Below, piece after piece: positions 19,696 through 27,005 of a stretch of DNA of 27,005 bases. This stretch comes from a virus. The position numbers and the translations under genes were made by a program. The stretch lies in IMG/VR virus record IMGVR_UViG_3300038696_000421, positions 1-27,005 of that record; one strand, 5' to 3'. The notes beneath the pieces were generated by a model. That model worked only from the letters and a program-made list of their open reading frames with translations. It ran no database searches and was not told where the DNA came from. How positions within the stretch are numbered: position 1 is the stretch's first letter; every line of letters starts with the position of its first letter.

Positions 19696-20704
19696 CATGA
19701 TCCGCCGCCTGCCGGTTTTCGCACCCGAGGCCGGGGCTGCCGCCGCCGCCCTGGCGGTGGATGCCGGTGCCGGTGCGTCGCCCGCCGATGCGGCGGCGGG
19801 TGCGGCGGCTGCCGGTGCTGCCGATGGTGCCGCTGCCGGTGATACGACCGCCGATGCGGCGGCGGCTGCGGCGGCTGCCGGGCCGCGTTGGTGGGAAAAG
19901 CTGTCTGACGCGCAGAAAACCTATGTCACCGCGACAGGCCGCACCAAGGACAACCCGATGGAGGTGCTGCCCGGCATCATCGACGATTACCTGAACGCGC
20001 AAACCCGTTTGGGCAACAACCCGGCGAACCTGCTGGTCAAGCCCAAGGACGGGCAGGCCCTGCCCGAATGGATGCGCGCCAATGCCGATCATTTCGGCCT
20101 GCCGAAAGAGGCCGAGGGATACAAGATCGACCGGCCCGCTGATCTGCCCAAGGATATCCCGTGGAACGACAAGCTGGAGGCGCAGGCGCGCGATCTGGCG
20201 TTCAAGAACGGCGTGCCGCCCGAGGCGCACAAGGCTTATGTCAGCCTGTTCGCCGAGCATGTGAAGGGGCTTTACGGGCAATCCGCCGAGGCGCTGGCGC
20301 TGGCGGACGGCGAAATGCGCGATGCGTTGGCGCGCGACTGGGGGTCGCAGATGGATGCGCGCATCATCCAGGCGCAGCAGGCTGCCAGCATCCTGGCGGA
20401 AAAGACCGGCCTGGATGCCGATGCGCTGGCGGGCGTGGTGCAGGTGCTGTCGGCCAAGACAGGCGATGCCAATGCCATCCGCGTATTCCATGCGATCTAT
20501 GAGGCGATCGGCGATGACCCCGCCGTCGGCATGGGCAAGGGCGGCGGATCATTGGGGACCACCCCCGCCGATGCCCGCGCGCAACTGGCGGCGCTTGAAG
20601 CGCCGGGCGGCGATTATTTCGAGGCGACCAAGGCTGGAAACACTGCCAAGGTCAAGGAATTGCAGCCGCTGTTGACGCGACTTCACAAGCTGGCTGCGGG
20701 CTGA
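19679..20704 (+). CDS. scaffolding-type protein
   Basis: This 341-residue protein lies directly before the capsid gene. Residues 15-68 are a long Ala/Gly/Asp-rich, low-complexity tract built from GCC/GCG/GGT repeats. A soluble domain follows with WWEKLSDAQKTYVTATGRTK, DNPMEVLPGIIDDYLNAQTR and LGLPKEAEGYKI-type features typical of phage scaffolds (PEWMRANADHFGLPKEAEGY). A helical C-terminus ends KELQPLLTRLHKLAAG; basic helical C-termini contact the capsid protein in known scaffolds. It would shape the prohead and leave. It is followed by a strong terminator. Confidence 0.82.
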   Translation: MLRLTDMIRRLPVFAPEAGAAAAALAVDAGAGASPADAAAGAAAAGAADGAAAGDTTADAAAAAAAAGPRWWEKLSDAQKTYVTATGRTKDNPMEVLPGIIDDYLNAQTRLGNNPANLLVKPKDGQALPEWMRANADHFGLPKEAEGYKIDRPADLPKDIPWNDKLEAQARDLAFKNGVPPEAHKAYVSLFAEHVKGLYGQSAEALALADGEMRDALARDWGSQMDARIIQAQQAASILAEKTGLDADALAGVVQVLSAKTGDANAIRVFHAIYEAIGDDPAVGMGKGGGSLGTTPADARAQLAALEAPGGDYFEATKAGNTAKVKELQPLLTRLHKLAAG

Positions 20705-20710
20705 TCGCCA

Positions 20711-20758
20711 CAACATCTGCCTTGTGCACCCTATTCGCGGGGCAGATGTTGGTTTTTT
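20711..20758 (+). terminator. terminator between scaffold and capsid genes
   Basis: CAACATCTGCC (20711-20721) and GGCAGATGTTG (20741-20751) form a perfect 11-bp stem around a 19-nt loop, followed by GTTTTTT. This is a textbook intrinsic terminator, yet the next genes are still virion genes on the same strand, so readthrough or a separate promoter is needed. Confidence 0.88.
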
Positions 20759-20890
20759 GCTTGACGGATGCGAAATAATCAGGCTTGGATTTCAGCTATC
20801 GGGCAGCCCTGCGCTTGTGGGGTCCGGTTGAGAGGTAGCTAAACGCTCCCGATTAGCGCGACGTTACGCGCAGGTGTGGGTCCGATCTGT

Positions 20891-20954
20891 CGGGCAGCCC
20901 CTCCGAAAACTCACAATGATCGTCAGTTTTCAGGATGGAGGGGCAGCATGCCCG
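20891..20954 (+). promoter_or_regulatory. RNA fold burying the capsid RBS and start codon
   Basis: Three nested perfect helices can form in the mRNA: CGGGCA (20891-20896) with TGCCCG (20949-20954), GCCCCTCC (20897-20904) with GGAGGGGC (20937-20944), and GAAAACT (20905-20911) with AGTTTTC (20925-20931). The bulges are 20932-20936 and 20945-20948, and the loop is 13 nt. The middle helix contains the Shine-Dalgarno GGAGG and the outer helix covers the U and G of the start codon. The 5' arm TCGGGCAGCCC (20890-20900) is duplicated at 20799-20809. Confidence 0.8.
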
Positions 20955-21877
20955 AATATTCCCAAAGCGTGGAGCAACACCACCGCACGATGTATTCCAA
21001 TTCGGTGAAGATGGTGGCGCAGCAAACGCGCGACCCTTTTGCCGGAACGGTGATCGACAGCCCTGCCAAGGGCGATGCCCAGAGCGCCAGCGAGCTGGTC
21101 GATGCGGGTGAATACCAGTACGGCGAAGAAAGAACGCGCCGGAACGTCGAAATGCCCGTCACCGGTACCCGCCGCTGGCTTGTGCGCCCGCCGGTCATCA
21201 AGTCGGGCCAGTATTTCGATTATGAAGACGATCTGGATGGCAGCATCGTTGCAACATCGGCCAAGGTGACCGTGCACACCCGACGCGTGATCCGGGGCAA
21301 GGCCGACCGCACGCTGGGCATTCGGAAGTTGGATGGCAAATATGTCGTCACCGATGGCGGCATCCTTGGTTTCGCCACCGAGGGCAAGCGCCCGACCAGC
21401 AAAAGCGGGCTGCCTGCCGGAAACTATGTCCCGCACGCCAGCACGGGTCTGACCCTTGCCAAGCTGCGCGAGGCGCGTCTGTTCTTGCGTACCAACGATT
21501 TCGGCATTGAGGATGACGATCCGCTTTACTGTGCGATCACCGCGCAGCAAGAGGATAATCTGCTGGAAATCGCCGAAGAGGCGAAAGCCAGTGTCCCGGC
21601 ATCCCTGATCCAGGAGCTGCGCGAGGGCAAGCCGACCAAGCTGATGGGCTTCAACTGGATTTTCACCAACCGCCTGCCGGTGAATGCCGCCGAGCACCGT
21701 CTGTTGCCGGTCTGGTCGAAAAAGAACATCGAGCGGGGCGTCTGGATGGATGTCGAAGGGTCCATCTGGAATGACGGCGGTTCCGACAATCTGCCCTATG
21801 CCCGTGTGCGCGCCTACATCGATTGCGTGCGCCACGAAGACAAGGGCGTCGTCGCCATCGAGTGCGTCGAAGGCTGA
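20948..21877 (+). CDS. major capsid protein
   Basis: This is a 309-residue protein directly downstream of the scaffold gene. It begins MPEYSQSVEQHHRTMYSNSV and carries the DLDGSIVATSAKVT, DNLLEIAEEAKASV, MGFNWIFTNRLP and AYIDCVRHEDKGVVAIECVE blocks seen in capsid proteins of BPP-1-like short-tailed phages. It is expected to form the icosahedral shell with an HK97-type fold. The start at 20948 has GGAGG 6 nt upstream, inside a large stem-loop; the upstream in-frame GTG at 20876 has no such site. A terminator-like hairpin follows. Confidence 0.88.
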   Translation: MPEYSQSVEQHHRTMYSNSVKMVAQQTRDPFAGTVIDSPAKGDAQSASELVDAGEYQYGEERTRRNVEMPVTGTRRWLVRPPVIKSGQYFDYEDDLDGSIVATSAKVTVHTRRVIRGKADRTLGIRKLDGKYVVTDGGILGFATEGKRPTSKSGLPAGNYVPHASTGLTLAKLREARLFLRTNDFGIEDDDPLYCAITAQQEDNLLEIAEEAKASVPASLIQELREGKPTKLMGFNWIFTNRLPVNAAEHRLLPVWSKKNIERGVWMDVEGSIWNDGGSDNLPYARVRAYIDCVRHEDKGVVAIECVEG

Positions 21878-21891
21878 TCCTGACCGCGTGA

Positions 21892-21920
21892 CCGCCGGGT
21901 GCAGGCCCGGCGGCGCTTTT
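21892..21920 (+). terminator. terminator-like hairpin after the capsid gene
   Basis: CCGCCGGG (21892-21899) and CCCGGCGG (21906-21913) form a perfect 8-bp stem with a 6-nt loop, followed by CGCTTTT. The short T-run and its offset suggest partial termination or 3'-end protection rather than a full stop. Confidence 0.65.
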
Positions 21921-21945
21921 CCCAAATCAACGAAAGGTCAGGCTT

Positions 21946-22404
21946 ATGCCCGTCGTTAAAAAGAAATCCGATCTGTTTGCAGATCGCAGTCTTGACCAAG
22001 TGGTGCCCGATCCGGCGCGTGCGCGCGGTCGGCCCATCTGTGCCACCTTTACCGTCACCAATGCCGCCGATGACAGCAGCGGTTCCACCTATCACCTGTG
22101 CGACATTCCCGCCGATGCGATCCTTGACAGCCGCACGGCGTTCCAGGTGCAGAACACCGGCTTTGCTGCCATCCGTGTTGGCACGCTGGGCGATGTCGAT
22201 GCGCTGGTGGCCGTACTGAAATCGGCAGGCAACGTCGTAAGCCCCGTGGCGTTCGGTGATGCCAAGCACGGCCTGCCCGCCTGGCAGGCGCTTGGCCTGG
22301 CTGCGGCACCCGAGAACGGTGTGATCAGCCTTTATCAGCACGCCATCGCCAATGCCACCGGTGCGGGCAGCATGAAGGGCGAGGTCCACTACCGCTTTCG
22401 CTGA
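21946..22404 (+). CDS. probable capsid decoration/cement or minor virion protein
   Basis: This 152-residue, beta-rich protein has a basic start (MPVVKKKSDLFADRSLDQVV) and a series of predicted strands (ICATFTVTNA, STYHLCDIPADAILDSRTAF, GFAAIRVGTLGDVDALVAVL), ending SMKGEVHYRFR. It lies between hairpins, directly after the capsid gene. Short-tailed phages such as BPP-1 have a cement protein neighbouring the capsid gene, and this is the best candidate here by position and predicted fold. AAAGG upstream provides the ribosome binding site. Confidence 0.62.
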   Translation: MPVVKKKSDLFADRSLDQVVPDPARARGRPICATFTVTNAADDSSGSTYHLCDIPADAILDSRTAFQVQNTGFAAIRVGTLGDVDALVAVLKSAGNVVSPVAFGDAKHGLPAWQALGLAAAPENGVISLYQHAIANATGAGSMKGEVHYRFR

Positions 22405-22432
22405 CCGGCGGCATTGCCGTCGCCTGCACCGA

Positions 22433-22455
22433 GCCGGGGCCGCGCTGGCCCCGGC
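22433..22455 (+). promoter_or_regulatory. GC-rich hairpin between the cement-like and tail genes
   Basis: GCCGGGGCC (22433-22441) and GGCCCCGGC (22447-22455) form a perfect 9-bp stem with the loop GCGCT. There is no T-run. It lies 18 bp before the tail gene start and may protect the upstream capsid-region message from 3' decay. Confidence 0.55.
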
Positions 22456-22473
22456 CCACCCAAAGGGGCCAGT

Positions 22474-23067
22474 ATGACCGATCCCATCACCGCATCGAAC
22501 ATCGTGGCACAGGCGTTCCTTCATATGGAGCTGGCACCCCTGTCGTCGATCGACGAAGACACGCCGCAAGCCGCCGACGCGCGGCGCACCTATCCCGAGG
22601 CGCTGCGGATGTGTCTGGAGCAGAGCGACTGGAGCTTTGCCAGCACGCTGGTCAATCTGGCCGAGGCCGAAGCCCTTGATCCGCCGCTGGCCGTCGATGC
22701 CGAGCACCCGCATGCCTATGTCCTGCCCGGCGATCTGGTCGCCCTGCGCGAGGTTGGCGACAGCTTTACCCGATGGCGGCTGGATCGTGGCATTCTGCGC
22801 GCCAGCGTGCCGCAGCCCTTACGCCTGCGCTACACCGCCTTTGTCGCGTCTGAGGCGGGGATGACAGCGACGTTCCGCACCGCGATTGCGCTGCAACTGG
22901 CGCTGTTGATGGGGCCGCGCTGGCTGACCACCCAGACCAAGCGCGACCAGATCGCGGGCGAGCTGCGCGAAGTGCTGGCGCGCGCCAACCGCAACGATGC
23001 CCGCAACGCCAGCCCACAAGGCTGGGGCGGGCAATCGGGCGACTGGGTGACGGGGGCAATCCTGTGA
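22474..23067 (+). CDS. tail tubular protein A-like (T7 gp11-like) adaptor
   Basis: This 197-residue protein matches the gp11 type. Its N-terminal helix SNIVAQAFLHMELAPLSSID, the DARRTYPEALRMCLEQSDWS segment with the conserved W-S/x-F-A, and the VLPGDLVALREV block are typical. The C-terminal half is helical (TATFRTAIALQLALLMGPRW). It forms the ring joining the portal to the tail nozzle. AAGGGG precedes the ATG. Its stop overlaps the GTG of the next gene. Confidence 0.85.
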   Translation: MTDPITASNIVAQAFLHMELAPLSSIDEDTPQAADARRTYPEALRMCLEQSDWSFASTLVNLAEAEALDPPLAVDAEHPHAYVLPGDLVALREVGDSFTRWRLDRGILRASVPQPLRLRYTAFVASEAGMTATFRTAIALQLALLMGPRWLTTQTKRDQIAGELREVLARANRNDARNASPQGWGGQSGDWVTGAIL

Positions 23068-25283
23068 CGCGCACAACGCCCGCCCAGCGATCCTTTTCCA
23101 GCGGAGAAATCGCACCGCTGTTGCACCGGCGGTCAGATTATCAGAGGTTCCAGACCGGGCTTGCCATTTGCCGGGGGTTCTTGCCCCTGATGCAAGGCGG
23201 GTTCACCCGCGCGCCGGGCACGCTGTTTCGCGGCTATACCCGCACCAATGCGCAATCCATCCTGATGCCCTTTGTCTTTGCCAGCGACGATGCGCTGACC
23301 CTTGAATTCAGCCCCGGCAAGCTGCGGTTCTGGCGCTATGGCGCGCTGGTCGAGAAAGACGGCGCGCCCTATGAGATCACGACGCCTTATGGCGCAGACG
23401 ATCTGGCGCAGCTGCAATGGGTGCAATCCGCCGATGTGATCTATCTGGCAGACGGCAGCCGCCCCATGCACAAGTTGTCGCGCTTTGCGCTGGACAACTG
23501 GACCATCGCGCCCGCCGTGTTCGACAACGGCCCGTTCCGGGTACAGAACCTGAACGAGGCCAAGACCATTCAGGCCAGTGCGCAAACCGGCACGATCACG
23601 CTGACCGCAGCCAGCGCGCTGTTCGAGGCCGATCATGTTGGCAGTCTGGTCCGCATCGAGGCCGAGGATTACAGCGACCTGTCACTGTGGACATCCGACA
23701 GCGCCGCCGTGGTTGGCAATCTCGTGCGATCGGACGGCAATATCTATGAGCTGATCACCGGCACCAACACCGGGCTGACCCCGCCCCTGCATAGATCGGG
23801 CGATCAGAAAACCGATCTGGTTTACGGCACCGTCTGGCGGTTCGTGTCGGACGGCACCGGCGTGGTGCGGATCACCGCCGTCGCCAGCGCGACATCGGCA
23901 ACGGCAACCGTCATCAAGCGCATCCCAAAGCCTGCCGTCGATCATCCGACCTATCGGTGGAGCGAAGGCGCATGGTCGGATCGCTACGGCTGGCCCGCGT
24001 TGATCGAGGTTTATGACCAGCGTTTCGTCGCCGCCGCCACGCCGAATGAGCCGCGCACGATCTGGTTTTCGGTGCTGGGGACGTTCGAGGATTTCACACC
24101 CGGGATCGAGGCGGATGACGCCTTTGCCTTTGCCATCGCTGGCAGCGAGAACCAGAACCGCATCCTGTGGCTGCGCGCGGGCCATCGCGGCTTGCACATC
24201 GGGGCGGCATCTGAAGAATATTCGACCCGGTCGGAAACCCGCGCGCAGGTGATCGGGCCGACCACCGCGCGCTTTGGCAAAGACAGCGGCATCGGCGGAA
24301 GCCCCGTGCGCCCGATTTCGCCCGACGGCGACCCGATCTTTGTATCCCGCGACGGTCGCCGGTTGTTCGAGATTTCTTATGTTATCGAGCGTGACGGCAA
24401 CACCGCGCGCGAGCTTTCCTTGCCGTCGTCGCACATCGGCACATCGGGGTTCGACCAGATGGTCTGGCAGGCCGCGCCAGAGCGTCAGGCGTGGCTACGC
24501 CTTGGCAACGGCGATCTGGCCGCGCTGATCCACAATCCCACCGAGGATGTGCTGGGTTGGGCCGTTGTGCCGCTGGCTGGCGGCGTGTGCGAGGCGCTGG
24601 CGGTGACGCCGTCGGCCAATGGCGCGCGCGACATTCTGACGATGATCGTGCGGCGCGAGATCAACAACGCCGTGGTGCGTATGGTCGAGGAACAGGCGAT
24701 CACCTATTGCGAGTGCCAGCAGTCGCAAAGCGCCGCCGATGCTGTGCATTTTTTTGCCGCCGCCAGTTTTGCGCCCGATACCCCCACTGCCGCGTTCAGC
24801 GTGCCGCACCTGTCTGGCACCGAGGTTCACGTCTGGACAGAGGCCGGAAACCTTGGCCCCTATACCGTGCCGGAAGATGGGGAAATCACCCTGCCGTTCG
24901 CAGTGTCGCGCGCAACCGTCGGGCTGTTCGACGCCACCCACATGGCCGAAACCCTTGATATTCAGGCAGCAACGCCGAACGGCGACAGCATGGGCCGCAA
25001 GAAGCGGATCCAGCCGAACCTAGGTATCGCACTTTACCGGACTGCCGATGGCCGGGTTGCGACCGTGGAGCGCACGCTTGGCCAGCCTGCGCGCGTCAAT
25101 CCCGTTGCCCCCCTTGTGCCCGGGCTGGTGCCGTCGGCCATGGCCACGCTGGTAACGGGCGTAGCGCGCATCACGATTGTGGGCGGGCAGTCCGAGGAAA
25201 CGGCCCTGCGGATCACGCCCGTGGGGGGCGCGCCGCTGACCGTACTGGCGTTGGTGCCGCATATTCAGGAAGGCGGCCAGTAG
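23064..25283 (+). CDS. tail tubular protein B-like (T7 gp12-like) nozzle protein
   Basis: This is a 739-residue, beta-rich tail protein. The N-terminal signature FSSGEIAPLLHRRSDYQRFQ, then LAICRGFLPLMQGGFTRAPG, is the standard opening of gp12-type nozzle proteins. Later blocks include LVRIEAEDYSDLSLWTSDSA, RTIWFSVLGTFEDFTPG, RDGRRLFEISYVIERDG and MVRMVEEQAITYCECQ. It forms the distal tail nozzle. Translation starts with GTG at 23064, overlapping the previous stop (GTGA). The length is close to that of T7 gp12. Confidence 0.88.
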   Translation: MTRTTPAQRSFSSGEIAPLLHRRSDYQRFQTGLAICRGFLPLMQGGFTRAPGTLFRGYTRTNAQSILMPFVFASDDALTLEFSPGKLRFWRYGALVEKDGAPYEITTPYGADDLAQLQWVQSADVIYLADGSRPMHKLSRFALDNWTIAPAVFDNGPFRVQNLNEAKTIQASAQTGTITLTAASALFEADHVGSLVRIEAEDYSDLSLWTSDSAAVVGNLVRSDGNIYELITGTNTGLTPPLHRSGDQKTDLVYGTVWRFVSDGTGVVRITAVASATSATATVIKRIPKPAVDHPTYRWSEGAWSDRYGWPALIEVYDQRFVAAATPNEPRTIWFSVLGTFEDFTPGIEADDAFAFAIAGSENQNRILWLRAGHRGLHIGAASEEYSTRSETRAQVIGPTTARFGKDSGIGGSPVRPISPDGDPIFVSRDGRRLFEISYVIERDGNTARELSLPSSHIGTSGFDQMVWQAAPERQAWLRLGNGDLAALIHNPTEDVLGWAVVPLAGGVCEALAVTPSANGARDILTMIVRREINNAVVRMVEEQAITYCECQQSQSAADAVHFFAAASFAPDTPTAAFSVPHLSGTEVHVWTEAGNLGPYTVPEDGEITLPFAVSRATVGLFDATHMAETLDIQAATPNGDSMGRKKRIQPNLGIALYRTADGRVATVERTLGQPARVNPVAPLVPGLVPSAMATLVTGVARITIVGGQSEETALRITPVGGAPLTVLALVPHIQEGGQ

Positions 25284-25814
25284 ATGTGTGGGTTTGTCAC
25301 AGCCGCGCTGGCGGCCCTCGGTGGTGGCGGTGCGACGGCAACCGGCGCTCTTGCCGGGGCTGCGACCGCAGGGACCGGGCTGATGAAGCTGGGCACCCTG
25401 ATCAGCGTTGGCGGATCGCTGGCGCAGGGGTTCATGAGCGCGCGTGCCGGGCGCGACCAGGCCGAGGCCATCGCGCAGCAACAGCAGACCGAAAAGAACC
25501 TGAATGCGGTCGAGGAAATGCGCACCCGCCGCCAGATGCAATCGCAACTGCGCCAGCAGCGCAGCCAGATCGCCGCGCGCGGCATTGCCGCCGACAGCCC
25601 GACGGCGCTGTTGCTGGGGCAGGTTGGCGCGCAGGAGATCAGTTTTCAGGGGCAGGCGATCCGGCAAGGCGGGCAAGCGCGTCAGCAGGAATTGAGCGCG
25701 CAGCGCCGTGCCGCCCGCGCGCGTGGCACGCAGGGCATGTTGCAAGGCGTGTTCGGTGCTGCCGACACGCTTTTGACCGCTGCCCCTGAAATCTGGCCGG
25801 GGATGCTGACATGA
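25284..25814 (+). CDS. internal virion / ejection protein (T7 gp14-like position)
   Basis: This 176-residue protein starts MCGFVTAALAALGGGGATAT. A hydrophobic Gly/Ala-rich N-terminal region is followed by a Gln-rich amphipathic helical part (AEAIAQQQQTEKNLNAVEEM, RQMQSQLRQQRSQIAARGIA, EISFQGQAIRQGGQ). A Gly-rich membrane-active start plus a long Q/R/A helix is typical of gp14-like ejection proteins. The ATG directly follows the preceding TAG, and the stop overlaps the next start (ATGA). Confidence 0.72.
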   Translation: MCGFVTAALAALGGGGATATGALAGAATAGTGLMKLGTLISVGGSLAQGFMSARAGRDQAEAIAQQQQTEKNLNAVEEMRTRRQMQSQLRQQRSQIAARGIAADSPTALLLGQVGAQEISFQGQAIRQGGQARQQELSAQRRAARARGTQGMLQGVFGAADTLLTAAPEIWPGMLT

Positions 25815-27005
25815 CGCTGACCGTTCCCCGCGCGGGCGTCGTTGCCGGAAGGTCTGCCAACGTACAGATCGAGGCACCGCAGACCGGCGCCATCGTCGCC
25901 GATTTTGGCCGAAGCATGCTGCGCGTCGGCAGTGCGATCAAGGCCGAGGCCGAAAGCCGCGAGATGGGCAGTCTGAAAAATCGGATGATAGAGGATCTGA
26001 ACAACCTTCGCCTGGAATACGAAGAGGTGGGCGACCCGGACCGGATCGACGCTGAATTCGACGGGCGGATTGCCGCACTGCGCCAGGGCTATGCCAAGAA
26101 CCTGAAAAGCCAGGACCCGCGTTTTGTCGAACTGGTGGGCCAGACCTTTGACAGCATGAAGGAACCGCACCGCTTTGCCCTGGGTGCAAAGGCGCTTGAT
26201 CTGCGGCAGGGGCAATGGCGGGTGAACCTTGGCGACATGGGTGACCAGATCGTGCGATCGGCAGCCGCGCTCGATCCGGACACCCAAGCCGAATACATGG
26301 GCCAGTTCGAAGAAGAGCTGGCCGAGGCAGTCGCGCAAGGTATCCTGACCCCGGAAGAAGCAGACCGGCAGTTGAAAACGCGCACTGCCGAGGCCGATCA
26401 GGCCCGCGCCGAACGGATGCTGCGCGAGGACCCGGCGAGCCTTCTGGACTGGATCGACGGCGACGGGCTTGCCAGCCTTGACGCGGATGCACGCGAGCGG
26501 TGGTACACGCGCGCGGCATCGGCCATCGAGACGCGCGCACGCACGGCGCGGGCCGAAGCGACGGCGCAGATGTCATCGCAGTTACAAATTGCCATTGAGG
26601 CGCGTGCTCAGGGCCGGGTTGTCGAATACGAGGACGCGCTTTTTGCCAATCCGCTGGCGCAGGCCGATCCGAAATTCGGTGAGCTGACAATGCGCCGGGC
26701 GCTGCACGAGGCGCGTCCTGATTTCCAGCGCCTGCCCGTCGACGAGATGAAGGCCGCGCGAACGCTGGAAAGACAGCGCCCGGTGCGATCCGAGCCCGAG
26801 TTGCTGATCGAAAAGGCAATGGACGTGGCGATTGACGAGGCAGAGCGTGCCTGGACAACCGACCCGCAGGGCCATTACGCCGCGCTGGAACTTGGCACGC
26901 TGACGCCCCTGCCAGATATCGCCACGACATCGGTGCAAGACTATGCCGCTGCCGTACGGGCGCGCGCCGAACGCGGCGCGGCCATCCGGGCGCAGGGCTA
27001 TACTG
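25811..27005 (+). CDS. internal virion protein, partial (runs off the window)
   Basis: At least 398 codons are open to the window end. The N-terminus, MTLTVPRAGVVAGRSANVQI, is followed by long charged helices (AIKAEAESREMGSLKNRMIE, LNNLRLEYEEVGDPDRIDAE, ADRQLKTRTAEADQARAERM). A large helical protein after a gp14-like gene corresponds to the gp15/gp16 position of T7-type phages, whose products are ejected into the cell with the DNA. A transglycosylase domain, if any, would lie downstream. The start overlaps the preceding stop (ATGA). Confidence 0.72.
   Translation, partial: MTLTVPRAGVVAGRSANVQIEAPQTGAIVADFGRSMLRVGSAIKAEAESREMGSLKNRMIEDLNNLRLEYEEVGDPDRIDAEFDGRIAALRQGYAKNLKSQDPRFVELVGQTFDSMKEPHRFALGAKALDLRQGQWRVNLGDMGDQIVRSAAALDPDTQAEYMGQFEEELAEAVAQGILTPEEADRQLKTRTAEADQARAERMLREDPASLLDWIDGDGLASLDADARERWYTRAASAIETRARTARAEATAQMSSQLQIAIEARAQGRVVEYEDALFANPLAQADPKFGELTMRRALHEARPDFQRLPVDEMKAARTLERQRPVRSEPELLIEKAMDVAIDEAERAWTTDPQGHYAALELGTLTPLPDIATTSVQDYAAAVRARAERGAAIRAQGYT

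Noticed and set aside
19730-19890. GCC/GCG/GGT repeat tract as a mobile or regulatory repeat
   Set aside because: It encodes the Ala-rich disordered N-terminus of the scaffold in frame; codon-level low complexity explains it.
20759-20890. Promoter for the capsid gene at TTGACG (20761-20766)
   Set aside because: No acceptable -10 at 16-18 bp; kept only as an open question.
23064-27005. Diversity-generating retroelement as in phage BPP-1
   Set aside because: No reverse transcriptase, template repeat or variable-repeat gene is visible in the window; such genes could only lie further right.

Overview
The window is the left part of a temperate phage genome (a prophage) integrated at a tRNA-Asn(GTT) gene. 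The high G+C content, the codon use dominated by G/C-ending codons and the style of the proteins suggest an alphaproteobacterial host, most likely Rhodobacterales. That host assignment is inference; no host gene other than the tRNA is visible. The virion genes are of the short-tailed (podovirus) type: a terminase, a T7-like head-tail connector, a Bbp19-like protein, a scaffold, a capsid protein, gp11/gp12-like tail proteins and internal virion proteins. No phage RNA polymerase or DNA polymerase is visible.

Layout. (1) 41-115: tRNA-Asn, the probable attachment site. (2) 198-4521, minus strand: lysogeny module. A CI-like repressor and a small partner are followed by a separate promoter (about 3510-3539) for a long, tightly coupled operon: a small unknown gene, an excisionase-like gene, the integrase, and then five more small genes, including helix-turn-helix and zinc-ribbon proteins, lying between the integrase and the attachment site. 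(3) 4617-8567, plus strand: early lytic operon with a Cro-position protein, small coupled genes, a two-repeat Myb-like protein and a Toprim primase. (4) 8579-9967, minus strand: an opposing operon encoding an ArdC-type antirestriction protein, a small unknown protein and a helix-turn-helix protein, driven from a promoter carrying a perfect palindrome. (5) 10089-11987: P-loop replicative helicase-like protein. It is followed by a 405-bp segment holding 12 copies of GTAGCAG/CTGCTAC in a mirror-symmetric array around an alternating purine-pyrimidine tract, a strong candidate replication origin. (6) 12393-27005: packaging and virion genes. A secreted cysteine-rich protein and a BRO-N antirepressor-like gene are inserted after the portal. 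The last gene runs off the window.

How it fits together. The repressor has lost the Ser/Lys pair of the S24 self-cleavage domain, so induction may depend on something other than RecA-triggered autocleavage; the BRO-N protein is one candidate. Primase, helicase and the iteron array form a plausible replication unit. Expression of the capsid gene appears to be controlled by a terminator after the scaffold gene and by an RNA fold that buries the capsid ribosome binding site and start codon. The most interesting undescribed signals are the symmetric iteron array (12104-12353) and the capsid leader fold (20891-20954).
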